Both the position numbers and the translations under genes were made by a program. From NCBI GenBank assembly GCA_958510825.1, contig OY294046.1:3038001-3102000 (forward strand): a DNA stretch of 64,000 nucleotides, in the 5' to 3' direction. The notes beneath the pieces were generated by a model. The model was not told the DNA's origin. It was given only the letters and a program-made list of their open reading frames with translations, and did not search any database. Source of the stretch: Brachypterus glaber (taxonomy: Eukaryota; Arthropoda; Insecta; Coleoptera; Kateretidae). This document shows positions 1 to 11,560 of this stretch, piece after piece. Numbering within the stretch: position 1 is the first letter of the stretch; the number at the start of each line of letters is the position of its first letter.

Positions 1-2
1 GG

Positions 3-149
3 TCTATTCACGTGCGATAACAATATTGCTATTTTGGCACTATTGCCAAAAATCGCATGCGATTTTGGCCAGTATTGCCAAAGGCAATAGAGGTCAAATT
101 CGCATGCCAATATTGTCAAAATAGCAATATTTTTTACGCACGTGAATAG
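3..149. mobile_element. Palindromic MITE with TCTATTCACGTGCG ends
   Basis: The left arm (TCTATTCACGTGCGATAACA...) is matched by an inverted right arm ending CGCACGTGAATAGA, each about 45 bp. The middle holds further self-complementary pieces (ATCGCATGCGAT, TTGGCAATA). No coding sequence. Confidence 0.7.
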
Positions 150-460
150 AACTGATTTACCGTTGTTAAGCATTGTTTATTGACGACGGTCAATAATGAA
201 AGATTTTTGAGACACCTACTAACTTTTTTCAACTTATTTGTCAAACTGACAGCTGTGTCAAAATAATTTTTAGACTTTATTTTTAACTGATATTTGGAGT
301 TACTAGCTTTAGGTAGTAGAAAAAATAGTATATACCACGTATGTGAACTGTATTAAGTGTTCTCGACTGATTTTTTGCCTCGACTCCGTCTCAGAAAAAA
401 AACTTCAGTCTCGAACACTAAAGACTTAGTTCGCATACTAGGTGCATAATATACTATTTT
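150..460. other. AT-rich intergenic stretch
   Basis: No gene seen. A GTTACTAGCTTTAGGTAGTAG segment at about 299-322 has a loose inverted counterpart near 63850, so the inverted repeat described next may extend here in diverged form. Confidence 0.4.
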
Positions 461-1127
461 CTACTACTGCTTTAGAATGTAAGCAAATACACACACTTTT
501 CAAACACAGAATGAATCCATTCTAGCTCTAGATACGGTATGAATATTCCGTATCAAGTGTTAGAATGAGCACATGTAGTGCCATCTCTTGTTTATAAAAG
601 TAAAGAAAACTGTAGCAAAATTAGCAAAAATATATATATTTTATCATGAAACATTGAATAATTTAACGCAATTTAAAGTTTTGCATTAAAATTACATAAA
701 GTTTATTAGTTTTTCTTAATATTTGACCAGTTTTTTATCAACTTAGTTGAAAAAATTAAAACTGCTCCATCTATTGTTAAATATTTAAACCTGATATCTG
801 TCACAACAATCTGACATAACCTTCAATTTTTGTATTATAATTTGTAAATATGTGCTAAAAATAAATAAAAATCTTTTTTAAGTACTGATTTGATAAAATT
901 ATTAAATAACATTAATTGCTTTATTTAAAAATATGTGTTTTGTTGCATTTACAATGTAGAGTCACAAAAAATATTGTTTTTAACCTTGTCCGCAGTTTAA
1001 AGCCATACAGTGTTTCATATTTGCAGTCGAAGAAAAAGTATAGTCTACAACACGTATGGAATAGTCATTCCGAGCTCGCGGGACCGTCATACTCGCCTGT
1101 CGGCTCGACTAGTTATAGAATATACTA
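461..1127 (+). repeat. Left copy of a ~0.67-kb repeat, inverted relative to 63118-63806
   Basis: Matches the reverse complement of 63118-63806 almost throughout, including the GC-rich core around 1070-1107 (GAGCTCGCGGGACCGTCATA) in otherwise AT-rich DNA. This copy lacks about 22 bases present in the other copy, just before ACTAGTTATAGAATA. The short open frame at 916-1128 lies within it and has no recognisable domain. Confidence 0.85.
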
Positions 1128-1362
1128 ATTTTGAGGTCTGTTTATTTTTTCAAAATTTTATTAGGTATTTCCGAAAAAGTATTAAGTGATTAACTTGGGT
1201 GAAAACCACCATCCAGCCCTGTGTTTGATAATGATGTTTAACAAATAACTAACGAGTAAATTACCAATGATCTTATTCAAACAATATGATATTATCTACT
1301 AAGCATTTAACCCCATAGGAAGGTAAATAATATTACAAAACGCTTATAATATTATTCATATA

Positions 1363-2517
1363 CAGGGTGTTCCGTGAGGAAAGGGAAATATTTTAAGGAT
1401 GTGTTCTAGAGGTCAAAATAAAAAAAAAAGTTCCCAGAAACATATGCCCAAAAACCAATCGTAAGGGAGCTACGCCCCTTCAAAGGGGTTCCAAAAATTC
1501 GATTTTTAATTAATAACTTAGGAACCCTTTGTGTTATAGCAACAAGGTTTTGTATGTAATCTTTTCTTAATAAGGTCTATCAGCCAATGGTATTTGCATG
1601 CAGTTACTTAAACCAGGGGCGTGCGAAATGAGTCGTCTTATCACTTTTTTGCCCCAAACTTTTTTCTGTTTAATTTTTTGTGGGTTTATTATTAGAATAC
1701 TATTCCTCAAGTAAAAAGTACTTAAAAAGGTCCTCTTGCTGTATTACTTTAGTATTAACCGTTTTCGAGAAAAATAGAATTAAAGGCCAAATTACAAGTT
1801 TTGAGGACGAAAAATTAAACACTAAAATGCTGAAAACCAAAACTTCAGTAGTGTGGAGTTACCGTACACCAAGAACTAAGAAAAAAAGTTTTCATACACG
1901 AAATTCCAAAAATCAATGCTACGGGAGTTACCACCCCCAAAATTTTTAAAGGGTCATGGTACCTTTAAAATCGATTTTTGGACCTACATGTATAAAAACT
2001 TTTTTTCTTAGCTTTTTATGTAGAATCACCCTGCATTATTGAAATTTTGATTTTTAACATTTTTGGTTCTACGAAGGTGTAATTTTGCATTTAATTCTAT
2101 TTATCTCGAAAAGGCTTAATCCTACGATATTACAACAAGAGTACCTTTTTTATGTGTTTTTACCTAAGTTATACTATTCTAAAAATAAATCTACAAAAAA
2201 GTTAAGCAGAAAAAAGTTTGGGGCAAAAAAATGATAAGACCCTGGTTTGGACTTTTTGGTACGCCCCTGGTTAAAGTTACTACATGCCTACACCATTGGC
2301 TGATAGGCCTTATAAAGCATAGATCACATGCTAAACCTCGATGCTATAATACAAAGGGTTACCAAGTTATTAATAAAAATCGAAATTTTAGAACCCCTTT
2401 TGAAGGGGCGCAGCTCCCTTACGAGTCGTTTTTGGACATATGTTTATGGAACTTTTTTTCTTATTTTAACCTCTAGAACATCCTTAAAATATTTCCTTTT
2501 CCTCACGGAACACCCTG
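1363..2517. mobile_element. Long foldback element with CAGGGTGTTCCGTGAGG ends (family G, mariner-like)
   Basis: Ends read CAGGGTGTTCCGTGAGG and the complement CCTCACGGAACACCCTG, each next to TA (1361-1362, 2518-2519). The arms are about 550 bp and cover almost the whole element. Matching blocks include the AAGGGAGCTACGCCCCTTC segment near 1464 and its inverse near 2405. TA duplication plus CAGGGTG ends suggest Tc1/mariner mobilisation. The small open frames inside match no transposase. Confidence 0.82.
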
Positions 2518-2536
2518 TATATTCATATGTATTATA

Positions 2537-2910
2537 CAGGGTGTCCAGTAAGTAGCAAGCCAAAGAGGTAATTCTAAGTCCAAAAATATGAAAAAAGTTC
2601 CCATCAAGGCAGGGCCGGACAGAACCTTTTTCCCGGGAACCCCATTTTTGCATTTTAATTCTGCAGGGTGATTCTTCATTTAAAACTAAGCAAAAATGTA
2701 TTCTTCACCAAAACACCTAAATTTAATATTAAAAGACTAATAGCTTTTTAAAAAGTAACATTTTTGGTGGCACAAAATGTTACTTCCTCTTAACTGCAAT
2801 TTTTTTTTCACTCATGCAGTGTTACACTATATGACATTTTAGTGTATTTTTACTCAGGGAATCTATATTTTTTACAAAATATCCAAAAAAAAAATTCAAA
2901 TAAAAAGGTT
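2537..2910 (+). mobile_element. Truncated CAGGGTGTCCAGTAAG element (left half), family of 54901-55582
   Basis: Starts CAGGGTGTCCAGTAAGTAGC after TA and shares a long internal block with the complete copy at 54901-55582 (GGGTGATTCTTCATTTAAAAC, then a KNTTTTGGTGGCACAAAATG-type segment). The right end is missing. It lies only 19 bp from the foldback element on its left. Confidence 0.72.
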
Positions 2911-3076
2911 TAGGGCATGGGGCTGCAGCTGTTTAGGAAGCATGAAAAAAACTTTTGCAAGGGCAGTCAGACAGATCTCCTCAATTTTATTAATAGACTT
3001 TCCATGTTATTTTGTTCTAATCCAAATTATCAGTGTTCTAGGTGTATCATACATATCTCATATATGAGACCTATAG

Positions 3077-3162
3077 GTAATGGGAAATGCGTGAAAATCA
3101 ATAACAATTATTATTGCGTAATGGGAAATGCGTGAAAATCAATAACAATTATTATTGCGTAA
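3077..3162 (+). repeat. 43-bp tandem duplication
   Basis: TAATGGGAAATGCGTGAAAA plus the following 23 bases occur twice, head to tail, without visible differences, just downstream of the GMC poly(A) signal. A recent slippage or short duplication. Confidence 0.8.
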
Positions 3163-3165
3163 AAA

Positions 3166-3171
3166 TTTATT
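3166..3171 (-). promoter_or_regulatory. Polyadenylation signal of the GMC gene
   Basis: AATAAA on the minus strand about 50 bases beyond the TAG stop at 3222-3220. It is the only canonical hexamer close to the stop, so it is the likely 3' end signal. Confidence 0.55.
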
Positions 3172-3219
3172 AATATATTTTTCAAACGGTGTTTTAATGT
3201 CCGAAATTAAATTAAGTAC

Positions 3220-6200
3220 CTAGTCATTATGACATGCCTTAATGTATTTAATTTTTAACAAATCCGCCAATTTCTCTCCTATCATGACACATGGCGCATT
3301 CGGGTGTCCCGATAACGTAAAAGGAAACACACTAGCGTCTGCAACTCTCAATTTTTTAATACCATGAACCCTCAACTCGTGATCTACCACAGTTCCTTTT
3401 TGAGATGACGGACCCATTGGGCAAGAACCGACAGGATGATAAACATTATAAGTCATTTGTCCTATAAAACAGTACCAATATTCTTCTGTCATATATTTGT
3501 GATCTTTACAAGCTGGTAATGGTTTACCGAAGAGTTTTGCATCAAGTTTTTTAAAAGCTTTAGTTTCAGTCAACTCTAAAATATATTTGATTGCTGAATA
3601 CATAATTTGCATGTCTTCCTTTTTGGAATCTCCCAAATGGTTCGGGTCTATTAATGGATAATCATATGGATTGTTGCTTTTTAATCTTAAACTACCACTA
3701 GATCTAGCATGCAGTACTATTGGTAACATCCCAATGCAAGAAGCTGGGTTTATGCCTTCAAAAAGAGAATTCCACGTTTCCTCCTTCCAATTAAAAACTT
3801 TTTTGGCAAATTCACTGTTAGAACATGAACCGACAAACATTATCTCTAAATCTGGATAGTTTGAAGTCTTTTCAATTTCAGTTTGATAAAATCCCAATGC
3901 TGATATTGAAGCTGCTAACCTTAAAGGACCTTTATTATTCAAAAAGTCTCTAACGTTTTCTTCAAATGATTTAACAGGTTCGGTGTGATTGGTTTCAAAA
4001 TTTAATCCAAATAGCATTGGATGCTCTCTTAGCACACTTCCTACTTCTAGGTTTTCTATTAACTCAATTTTCATTTCTTTCAAATGGTTTTTAGGGCCGA
4101 TACCACTTAACATCAACAATTGAGGTGAATTCAAAGCTCCTGCTGAAACAATGACTTCTTTATTGGCTCTAGCGTAGAAAGATTGACCATCATGTGTAAA
4201 AAAAACACCATTAGCCTTTTTGGATGAGATATCTATTTTGGTTGCAAGAGCTTTAGTTATCACGACAAGATTTTTTCGGTTTAAAATAGGTTTTACAAAT
4301 GCATTACCACCGTCTAATCTCTTTCCAGAAATTTTGTTAAATGGTATAGGCGAAACTCCAATTTGATTTGGACCGTTTACATCCGTTAAATTATAACCTA
4401 ACTCTTTATTGCTTTCGTAGAAAGCCCTAATATGTGGGTTATCTACCGGGTTATACTCTACGTTTAATGGTCCACCTTTTCCATGAAATTTAAAATCTAC
4501 AACTGCTTCAGGATCGTTTTTATTATAGTTTTCAGATTTTTTAAAGTATGGCAGAACTTCTTTGTATGACCAACCTGCAAGGCCCATTTCTGACCATTTG
4601 TCGAAGTCTATGGGATTTCCTCTGGAATACATTACACCATTTATCAGGGTTGTACCACCCACTCCTTTGCCACGTGGATATCGGCAGCTATTGTCCTTCA
4701 TTCCTGGGAAAAAAATTAAATTCTACATCTAGCAATAGATGGCGCACAAGTCTACATCAATTAATGACTATATTCCTTTTGCGAATAAAGTCTAAAATAG
4801 TTTTCTTAATCAGCGTGCAGAGTTGACTCTTGGTACTGAAGAGGGCCAGAAGCCCGAAACTGATAGTCTACCAATATCACTCTGTACGATGATTAGAAAA
4901 TAGATTGATGGAATAATAAATTAATATTTTTATAATTTTGTTTAAAATTAAAAATTTCTGTCCTTACTAAAGTTTATTTTTTTAAGGTATAGTTATTTTA
5001 AACCTTCCCGCTTGTAAACAATCTCGAAATTACCATAGCAACGTAAGATACGCATGCGTCGTAAGAGAAATGACTAGGTCCAATTTACACAACCGTAAAA
5101 CGTTGACGTTTCATTAACGAGAACAAAACAATGGTTTATTCCTCTATATTATTGGAATAAAAGCGATTTTATAAGCAAAATTTGTTTCTACATGAATACA
5201 AAAGTGTTTTTAGCAACAGCTTTATCAATTTTCTTTTTTTTTACATCAAAACATCATAAAAACAAAGTAAGTAAACAACAATTATAGATTTTGGTTATGT
5301 TGACATTCAAAACAAGCCACATGCTTCAGTGTAAATCGGACTTTGTGGAGTATTAAGCGGCAAATTTAAAATAACTATACCTTAAAAAAATAAACTTTAG
5401 TCCAAGTATTTTTAAAATAAATTAAACGAACACAAGAAATGGCTTCCAGGGTAAATTTGGCAGACTAACATTTCTACTCTAAATTTCTCTACTCCCTAAC
5501 ATCCCTACTCCATAACATCCCTACTCCACAACAACTTTACTCCGTAACATCTCTACTCCATAGCATCTCTACTCCGTAACAACTCTACTCCACACTATAT
5601 GCACTTTATTAGCCACTTAATAATAAATGAGCAGTGCAAAGAACAAAGAATCTTCTTCTTCTAGATTATTTTATTTTTTTCCTAGAAAACGTTTATCTTT
5701 AAATGTAAATCTAGAACAATCATAAATGAATTATTCTAAAAGCAACAATGACCGCGTACTCTTAACATGCACTGATATGTAAGTAATTAATAAACTGAAT
5801 TCATTTTTGACAGTGACAAATATTCTTTTGAGTTAAGACAAGGCTAATCGAGTGTCTATAGTGTGGAGTAGAGTTGTTACGGAGTAGAGATGCTATGGAG
5901 TAGAGATGTTACGGAGTAGAGTTGTTGTGGAGTAGGGATGTTATGGAGTATACTCCCTATAGGGATATTAGGGAGTAGAGAAATTTAGAGTAGAGATGTT
6001 AGTCTGCCGTAAATTTACCTAAACATGAATGATTTTGAGGAACGCTCATATATCCCCAATTATATTCTGAAAAGTGGCTATAATGGATCATAGCAGGCAC
6101 TGCTGTTAAGTTATTTCCATATTCTCCTGCTTCGATTAATAAAATTTTCCATTTTTTATTTTCCGATAATCGATTTGCTAGAACTGTTCCGGTGGCTCCT

Positions 6201-7309
6201 GCCCCGACAATTATAAAATCTATATGTCCATAAACTAGAAAAAATACATGTGATTTTCAATTTTGATTTTTTACAAAAATATCTCGGTTAAGCTAGAAAA
6301 CTGTTTTCTTTCTTATTTTTTTACATCGGCACTTAGTGCTGCTAAGAGTGCCGATGTATTGAAATCTTCGCCGAAAAGTCAAAATCTTTGACCACGTTTT
6401 TTTCACACTTCTCGACGTTTTAGACCATTCTGAGTCGAAATGAGTAAAAAAAAATTGCGTTCCGTCTATCTGTCTGCCTGTCTGGATGTAAACTAACTCC
6501 ATTTCTACATGAGATATCGACTTGCGGTTTTTTGCATATTGTTTCTTATCGTATTCCGAAGAGCTGATTACATTTTGGGGGTAAACTATTGGGGGTAAGG
6601 GGGTAAAATTAGGTTAAAACTCCTATTTTTAGCGTTTTTTGTTTATAATTAAGGCAATTATTATTGTATTTGGTTAATTTAGCACCTATATAAAAGATAA
6701 TTTTAAATTGGTCAAAAAATGTTATAAACAACGTTTTCCTAAAACGCATTGTTTTCGAGATATTGGCGTTTAAAGCAGTAAAAGGTTTTTTTAGCATATC
6801 TCACATATTTATAACCCGATTTCAAAAAATTATATTTTAAATAAAATCTCTTTTTAAGCCCTTTAAAAAATGTTATATACAGTTTTTTGCTAGAATATAA
6901 TGTTTTAAAGATACAGAATTTAAAATCAAACAAAACACCTAGTTTGAAATTTGCAAACTAGATGGCTCTAGTGTACAATAGTGCCGATGTTTTGACAGGG
7001 TGCTTGCAACGTTTCATCTAGTTTTTAATTGGATCTGAAACACACGTGTCAGTTCATTTGTCACCGATAGTATTTTCCAGTATCTTCCATAAGTTCTAGT
7101 ATGTTTTTTTTTTAAATTAGCCACTGTAACTACTTACATATTGTTTTACCAGTGGATGAAAAATTCGATTTTTTAGGCAAAACGAAAGTTTGCGCTTTCT
7201 GGATATTTTCCTGAAGAAAATTACCCAAAATTTTGACTTCAGCTTCATCAACACATTTTACATTTTTGGCTAATAAATATACTAAAAACAAATAGTAAAG
7301 AATTTGCAT
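3220..7309 (-). CDS. GMC oxidoreductase (glucose dehydrogenase [FAD, quinone]-like), 3 exons, 623 aa
   Basis: Exons are 7309-7138, 6234-6019 and 4703-3220. Junction phases match (both introns phase 1) and all introns are GT/AG. Exon 1 starts at ATG 7309-7307 and encodes a hydrophobic signal peptide (MQILYYLFLVYLLAKNVKC), so the enzyme is probably secreted or luminal. Exon 2 carries the FAD ADP-binding loop GAGATG (residues 68-73) followed by an acidic IEAGE strand end. Exon 3 carries GMC signature 1 (GKGVGGTTLINGVMYSRG, from about 141), GMC signature 2 (GALNSPQLLMLSGIG, about 318-332), and the catalytic pair: H552 in YHPVGSC and H596 in SGHPNAP. Insect GMC enzymes oxidise alcohols or sugars with FAD; the substrate cannot be inferred. 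Length matches the family and no frameshift is seen. The assembly of exons is inference from splice sites and homology, but very consistent. Both introns are full of MITEs. Confidence 0.95.
4966..5401. mobile_element. MITE with ~45-bp terminal inverted repeats, in GMC intron 2
   Basis: Begins ACTAAAGTTTATT and ends with the complement AATAAACTTTAGT; arms extend through AAGGTATAGTTATTTTAAA and the CCCGCTT/AAGCGG segment. 436 bp, non-coding. No convincing target duplication could be assigned. Confidence 0.75.
5459..6008. mobile_element. Foldback element with iterated ACTCC(A/G)TAACATC repeats, 8-bp target duplication
   Basis: Ends GGCAGACTAACAT and ATGTTAGTCTGCC. Both arms consist of short tandem units of the type CTACTCCATAACATC (left, 5480-5600) and their inverse (right, 5860-5990). 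It is flanked by an exact 8-bp duplication GTAAATTT (5451-5458 and 6009-6016). The right copy starts at base +3 of GMC intron 2, so the insertion just missed the GT donor (6018-6017) and exon 2. An 8-bp duplication fits hAT or P-like machinery. Confidence 0.85.
6322..7018. mobile_element. Family D MITE, copy 1 (ACATCGGCAC), in GMC intron 1
   Basis: One end is ACATCGGCACTTAGTGCTGC, itself a small hairpin with AGAGTGCCGATGT. The other carries AATAGTGCCGATGT followed by GCTTGCAACGTTTCATC. The body is shared with copies at 19157-20211 and 61999-62679. Open frames in the body recur in the copies but look like conserved non-coding DNA, not a known domain. Confidence 0.8.
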
Positions 7310-8163
7310 TTCTGAATTTTATCGAAACGTCAAGTATTATAGGTATTTTTATTTCAACTAAGTACCTCAAATTTTATTATATTTTTAACCTAATCAGTTA
7401 TATATGCTAAGCTATATGTAATTTAATAAAAACACGGCACCACAAAAGTAAAATAATACTGTCAGTTAATTTTTAAGAGAAAAAACCTCGAAAAAAATAA
7501 AAAATTCCAAAAAATATTCTGATTTATTATTGACATACGATCAATAATATCCTGCTTCGCAGAAACGCAGTAAAAGAAAATAGCAATGCAGTAGCTTTTT
7601 ACATTTTACAATACGATCCTCTATGAAAATGACATTTAGCACACTCTTTTGTTCTTTAGAAAACGCTTATATCACACTAGTTTGATATTTTCATATTATA
7701 CTAGTGTGATATTTATGTATGGAGGGTTGCCCAATTTTATTTAGATAATTACCTCGTAGATTCTACGAATTTTATTCACCTTGTTTTATAAGCCATTTTC
7801 CACCTTTCACCACAGCCTTTTTTGATATATTTTATGTTTTTAAATCCAAATATTTCTGTTTTTCATGTCAAAAATGAAAACTATAGTTATAACGTTACTA
7901 TTTTGACCATTACTATCTAGATTTTATAAAAATTACTTAATTTTGATTTAGTTAGCTTACATTTTATAAAAAAACATCCAAATACACAGTATTTTTCTTA
8001 TAAAATGTAAAAGAGTACAATTTTACTGTCTTATATGGCAGCATAACCACAGAAATCTAATTTAACTAGCAAACCAGAGATAAACCATTGTAGTCTCTGA
8101 GCAAACCATAGAACACAAACTGTAGCAAACTGTCAAGTTTGCCTTCATTTAGGACAAGCAATG
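7310..8163. other. Upstream region of the GMC gene
   Basis: AT-rich, no gene. It should hold the GMC promoter and 5' UTR; an AT-rich TATATAAC-like string lies about 80 bases upstream of the start on the minus strand but is not decisive. An imperfect hairpin (TATCACACTAG...CTAGTGTGATA) lies at 7669-7713. Confidence 0.4.
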
Positions 8164-8292
8164 ATATTGAAAATGACGGGTCTGGGTGGGTATAAATGGT
8201 GCACAAACCGTACTCGAGCGGGTGAATTTCATCCGCTCAAGTCCGGTTTGTGCAGCATTTATACCCGCCCAGACCCGTCATTTTCAACAGGG
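8164..8292. mobile_element. Family C hairpin MITE, copy 1
   Basis: Near-perfect palindrome: TTGAAAATGACGGGTCTGGG and its inverse, with central GTACTCGAGCGG-type loop sequence. The right end is GGG followed by TA (8293-8294), as in copy 2; the left terminal CCC is decayed. Confidence 0.85.
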
Positions 8293-8294
8293 TA

Positions 8295-9044
8295 GATTTT
8301 TAACTTAGAAATACTTCATAAGTACGTTTAATTTCTAACTTTCAACTAGAAAATTTCTACCTGCATCATAAAATGGCAGCTGCAGACAAATTTATTCATA
8401 TAAATAAATCTTAATATATTTTAGCAATCATAATATTTTTAAACATAATTTCGTTAAATTTATTTATAAAATAGCCATCTTTTTAGGTGGCCCTAAATAT
8501 TTTTCGTGTAATATGCTGTTATACTTCGATAAATACGTTTACCTCTCAGAATAACTTTATATTTACTTAGTTAATATTTATTTATACATTCAGAATCTTA
8601 AAATATTTTTTCAATTCTAATACAGCGTTTCCAGACTTACTATAGTTTTGACTTTTTGGGGGATATTTTTTTAAACTTATTATAGAAATAATAAATAATT
8701 ATCAAACTTAGGCACATAGCTGTCTGAAATGAGTATTTTCTACTATAGCTTAAGTATTAATAATTTAAATTTAAAAAATATTTTAGAAGAAGTTAGAATA
8801 AGGTTAGAAAAAGGTTAGAATTAAGTTGGGAAACTAACGTTAGATTTATGTATTTTATTCCGTTTTTGTCAAACGTTAGTTTTTAAGGTTAGATTTATAT
8901 ATTTTATAACGTTTTTGTCCAACGTTAGTTTTTAAGCTTAGGTTTATATATTTTATAACGTTTTCGTATAACGTTTGAGACTAAACATAAAAATGTCACT
9001 AATCTATTTATGTTAAGTTAGATTTGTGTACTTTTCTACCAGGG
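8295..9044 (+). mobile_element. Family A element, copy 1, truncated left
   Basis: Right end GTACTTTTCTACCAGGG; body matches copy 3 (CTGCATCATAAAATGGCAGC, CTATAGCTTAAGTATTAATA). Two 49-bp sub-terminal units with AACGTTAGTTTTTAAG are present. The outer ~150 bp of the left arm are missing exactly where family C copy 1 lies. Confidence 0.85.
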
Positions 9045-9759
9045 CCCTTTGTAAGGAAGGCGACGTTATCTTTAAAAGCTTATATCGAAGGCTGTATGTA
9101 AATAGTTAAAATTTTGGACAAAAAGCTTGTAAAATAGTGTTATTTTTATTCACGGTATGTGACTGCTAACTTATAGTAAAAAAAAATATTATCATACTTT
9201 TTTTATATTTCCTATCTAGTAAAATGAAAATTAACTAATTAAAACTAAATTAACAAAAATTAAATAAATTTAAAGTGTTCTACTTTTTCACGAAAACGTA
9301 GGTATCGAAAAGGTTTTATTTAATTTTTATAATTATTTTATTTATTTATTTATTTTATTTTATTCTTATTTTTTTTTATTAGTAGTGGTATGCATTTATT
9401 GGGGTGCTTATCTAAAAAAAACCTTCAGGGCCGGATTTAGGCATTTTTTTTTTGGTTGTGTGACTGGTAAATATGCCGAATGGCAATGGCCAAAAAGTCG
9501 AATGAAAATATCGTCGGCTAAGAGGTAAATTTACCTATCTCGATATTTTTAAAATTTTCAGGAAACGTAAAAAACGATTTTAAAATTTATGTTGGTGATT
9601 AATACTTACTATAAATATTTTTTTGGTACCTTAAAGAGCACTTAATTCGTTAATGTATTTAAATCATTTTATTCTTAACTATTTTATTTTAAATTTAACA
9701 AAAATCGGTATAGGTACTTGACTTTTTTAAATTAAATCTTTTTTCGATGTTTGGTTTGG
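9045..9759. other. AT-rich intergenic stretch
   Basis: No gene, no clear inverted repeat. Contains TTTATTTATTTATTTTATT low-complexity DNA around 9338-9365. Confidence 0.4.
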
Positions 9760-10296
9760 ATCGAAACTGTACTGATAAATTTTCCAGGAAGTATTTCAAC
9801 TGGAAAGATGAAACATGGAATTTTCTTTTTAAAGGCATAAACCTCGGCATAAACGCAGCTTCTTGCATCAATGCAATATCCCAATTGGGATGTTGCCAAT
9901 AGTACTGCATCTATAGGTATTCTTCTTAGATTAAAAAGTAATAACCCAAATGATTTTCCTTTGATAAATCCAAACCATTTAGGCGATTCTAAAAAGGAAG
10001 TCATGCAAATTATGTATGCAGCAATCAAATTTATTTTAGAGTTGAGTGAAACTAACGCTTTTAAAAAACTTAATACAGAACTTTGCGGTACACCATTACC
10101 CGCTTGGCCGATGGGTGGTCCATCGTCTAAAAAAGGAGCTATGTAGATCATAAGTTGAGGGTTCATGGTATTAAACAATTGAGTTGCAGACGCTAGTGTG
10201 TTTCCTTTTACGTTATCGGGACACCCGAATGCGCCATGTGTCATGATAGGAGAGATATTAGCGGCTTTGTTAAAAATTAAAATGTTTTTAAAATAA
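9760..10296 (+). pseudogene. Decayed GMC oxidoreductase paralogue (C-terminal part)
   Basis: Plus-strand translation follows the C-terminal third of the intact GMC gene. It matches from KYFNWKDETWNFLFKGIN through LRLKSNNPNDFPLINPNHLG and EVMQIMYAAIKFILELSE to FPFTLSGHPNAPCVMIGE and the terminal ALLKIKMFLK. Frameshifts interrupt it near 9850-9910. A deletion after GTPLPAW removes about 30 residues, including the first catalytic His (YHPVGSC in the intact gene). An in-frame stop follows at 10144. It is closely similar to the gene at 3220-7309 but on the opposite strand, so it is a duplicated and inverted copy that has died. No upstream exon is seen. Confidence 0.88.
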
Positions 10297-10784
10297 TAAA
10301 TTTAAAACTAAAAAAATATTTAAAATATCCCTAATACATAGGTACATAGAAACATGTTAAATTAAACAAACACAATAAAATTCATCAAGCAATTCTTAAT
10401 AAATGATTATAATAATTATAATTATTATGAAGGACAGCTGTATTTTTTTTTTCATTTTAAAAGTCCTTTTACGGCAAAGTATTTCCACAATTGTAGAAAT
10501 ACTTCGCTTTATAGTAAACGTATTGCCTTTGCCTGTCTATCTGGGAAAATCGGGACAATTTGATCGTTGGCAGGTTGGCCTGACTGATTTTATAATAAGT
10601 GAACACGACGCAACCGGCTAACGTGTCGTGTTGCCACCTGTTCCAGCTCGATACTCTCCCACGGGTTATGGTTCCAAACATGTAACTGATCATAAAATCT
10701 TGTATTATTACTTCTACCTGTCATAAAAAATGCTGCTAACAAAATAACCCTTTAATTTTTTTAATTTTTTTTTTGCAAAAAAAA
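10297..10784. other. Intergenic stretch with a short hairpin
   Basis: No supported gene. AAGTATTTCCACAATTGTAG with its inverse forms a small palindrome at 10478-10505. GC-balanced DNA at 10530-10680 has no recognisable content; the short open frames there are not family members I know. Confidence 0.4.
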
Positions 10785-11560
10785 ACTAAATTCTAACCTT
10801 TTTCTAACCTTATTCTAACTTTAAATATTTTTTAAATTTCCATTATTAATACGTAAGCTATAGTAGAAAATATCTACTCCTTTCAGACAGCTAGGTGCCT
10901 AGGTTTGATAATTATTTATTATTTCTATAATAAAAAAATATACCCCAAAAGTCAAAATATAGTAAGTCTGTACTATCCCCGACAGCACAAATGTTCTAAG
11001 AATATTCTTAGATATTTCTAAGAATATTCTTTCCTTCTTGGAATATTCTTAGAAGCAAATTTGCACACTTAAGTGTGCTATTGGTGATAATTGAAAAAAT
11101 ATTTTATAATTCTGAATGTATAAATAAATATTAACTAACTAAATATTAAGTTTTTCTGAGAGGTAAACGTATTTATAGAAGTATAACAGGATATTACACG
11201 AAAAATATTTAGGGCCACCTAAAAAGATGGCTATTTTTTAAATAATTGTAATGAAATTATGTTTAAAAATATTATGATTGCTAAAATATATTAAAATTTA
11301 TTTATATGAATAAATTTGTCTCCAGCTGCCATTTTATGATGCAGGTAGAAATTTCCTATTTGGCCCCGCCCCCTCCGAAAGTTAGAAATTAAACGTACTC
11401 ATAACGTATTTCTAACTTAAAAATCTAACGTTAGATTAACGTTTGTAACTAACGTTTGATTCTAACGTTAAAAAGCTGGACTTTTGCACATATTTGATAA
11501 CTTACTTTTATACAGTTTTCTAACATTACAAAAACGTTATTCTAACGTTAAATTTCTAAT
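10785..11560 (-). mobile_element. Family A element, copy 2 (inverted, truncated)
   Basis: Begins inside the element at TAAATTCTAACCTTTTTCTAA and runs to the AACGTT-rich outer arm ending GTTAAATTTCTA near 11558. It lacks the CCCTGGTAG end and the 49-bp sub-terminal units. Confidence 0.82.

Noticed and set aside
6609..6933. Frames with FYLKYNFLKSGYKYVRYAKK that recur at 62084-62275
   Set aside because: Recurrence is explained by family D copies; the peptide is Lys/Tyr/Phe-rich as in chance AT-rich frames and is broken in copy 2.
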